Shown piece by piece: positions 5,039 to 5,053 of a DNA stretch of 5,053 bases. The notes beneath the pieces are model-generated. The model made no database searches and was not told the DNA's origin. It saw nothing but the letters and a program-made list of their open reading frames with translations. Each line of letters begins with the position of its first letter. The first letter of the stretch is position 1. A program made the translations under genes and the position numbers. Origin of the DNA: Pseudomonadota bacterium (GTDB taxonomy: Bacteria; Verrucomicrobiota; Verrucomicrobiia; Chthoniobacterales; UBA6821); NCBI GenBank assembly GCA_009928265.1, contig RFPR01000143.1:1-5053 (forward strand), written 5' to 3'.

Positions 5039-5053
5039 CCATCTCCGGCGTAG

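Overview
The window is chromosomal DNA from a GC-rich bacterium. It carries housekeeping genes in a compact layout with two conspicuously AT-rich blocks set between them. The thioredoxin-like proteins with an FTGS-[ND]-WC signature followed by a KNLVLVE-x-DFP stretch, together with weak or absent Shine-Dalgarno sites, suggest the Planctomycetes-Verrucomicrobia group, most likely Verrucomicrobiota. That placement is an inference from protein style, not a search result.

Layout, left to right. (1) The 3' half of nadC (NAD synthesis) overlaps by 11 bases a short birA-like biotin-protein ligase gene; both are on the plus strand and GC-rich. (2) Near the end of birA the composition turns AT-rich. 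An AT-rich gene for an unrecognised lipoprotein follows, with its own sigma70-like promoter placed so close that the transcript may be leaderless. (3) GC-rich tsaD (tRNA t6A synthesis) begins at a TTG codon overlapping the lipoprotein stop. (4) A second AT-rich block holds a secreted thioredoxin-like gene and the membrane-anchor part of a second one. The catalytic half of that second gene returns to GC-rich sequence. (5) A 79-base spacer with hairpins separates these from a convergent (minus-strand) gene for a WalJ/YycJ-type metallo-beta-lactamase-fold hydrolase. (6) A perfect-cloverleaf tRNA-Arg(UCU) lies just upstream of that hydrolase on the minus strand, followed by a 116-base gene-free end with GT-rich repeats.

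Functional links are modest. TsaD modifies A37 of tRNAs that read ANN codons, and the tRNA-Arg(UCU) encoded here is such a tRNA. The AT-rich genes use AGA arginine codons, read by that tRNA, while the GC-rich tsaD appears to use only CGN. The two thioredoxin-like genes are tandem paralogs that probably act outside the cytoplasm, one released and one membrane-anchored. No known mobile element, CRISPR array or defence system is visible. The most unusual feature is the compositional mosaic, with breakpoints at the 3' end of birA, the 5' end of tsaD and inside the second thioredoxin gene.
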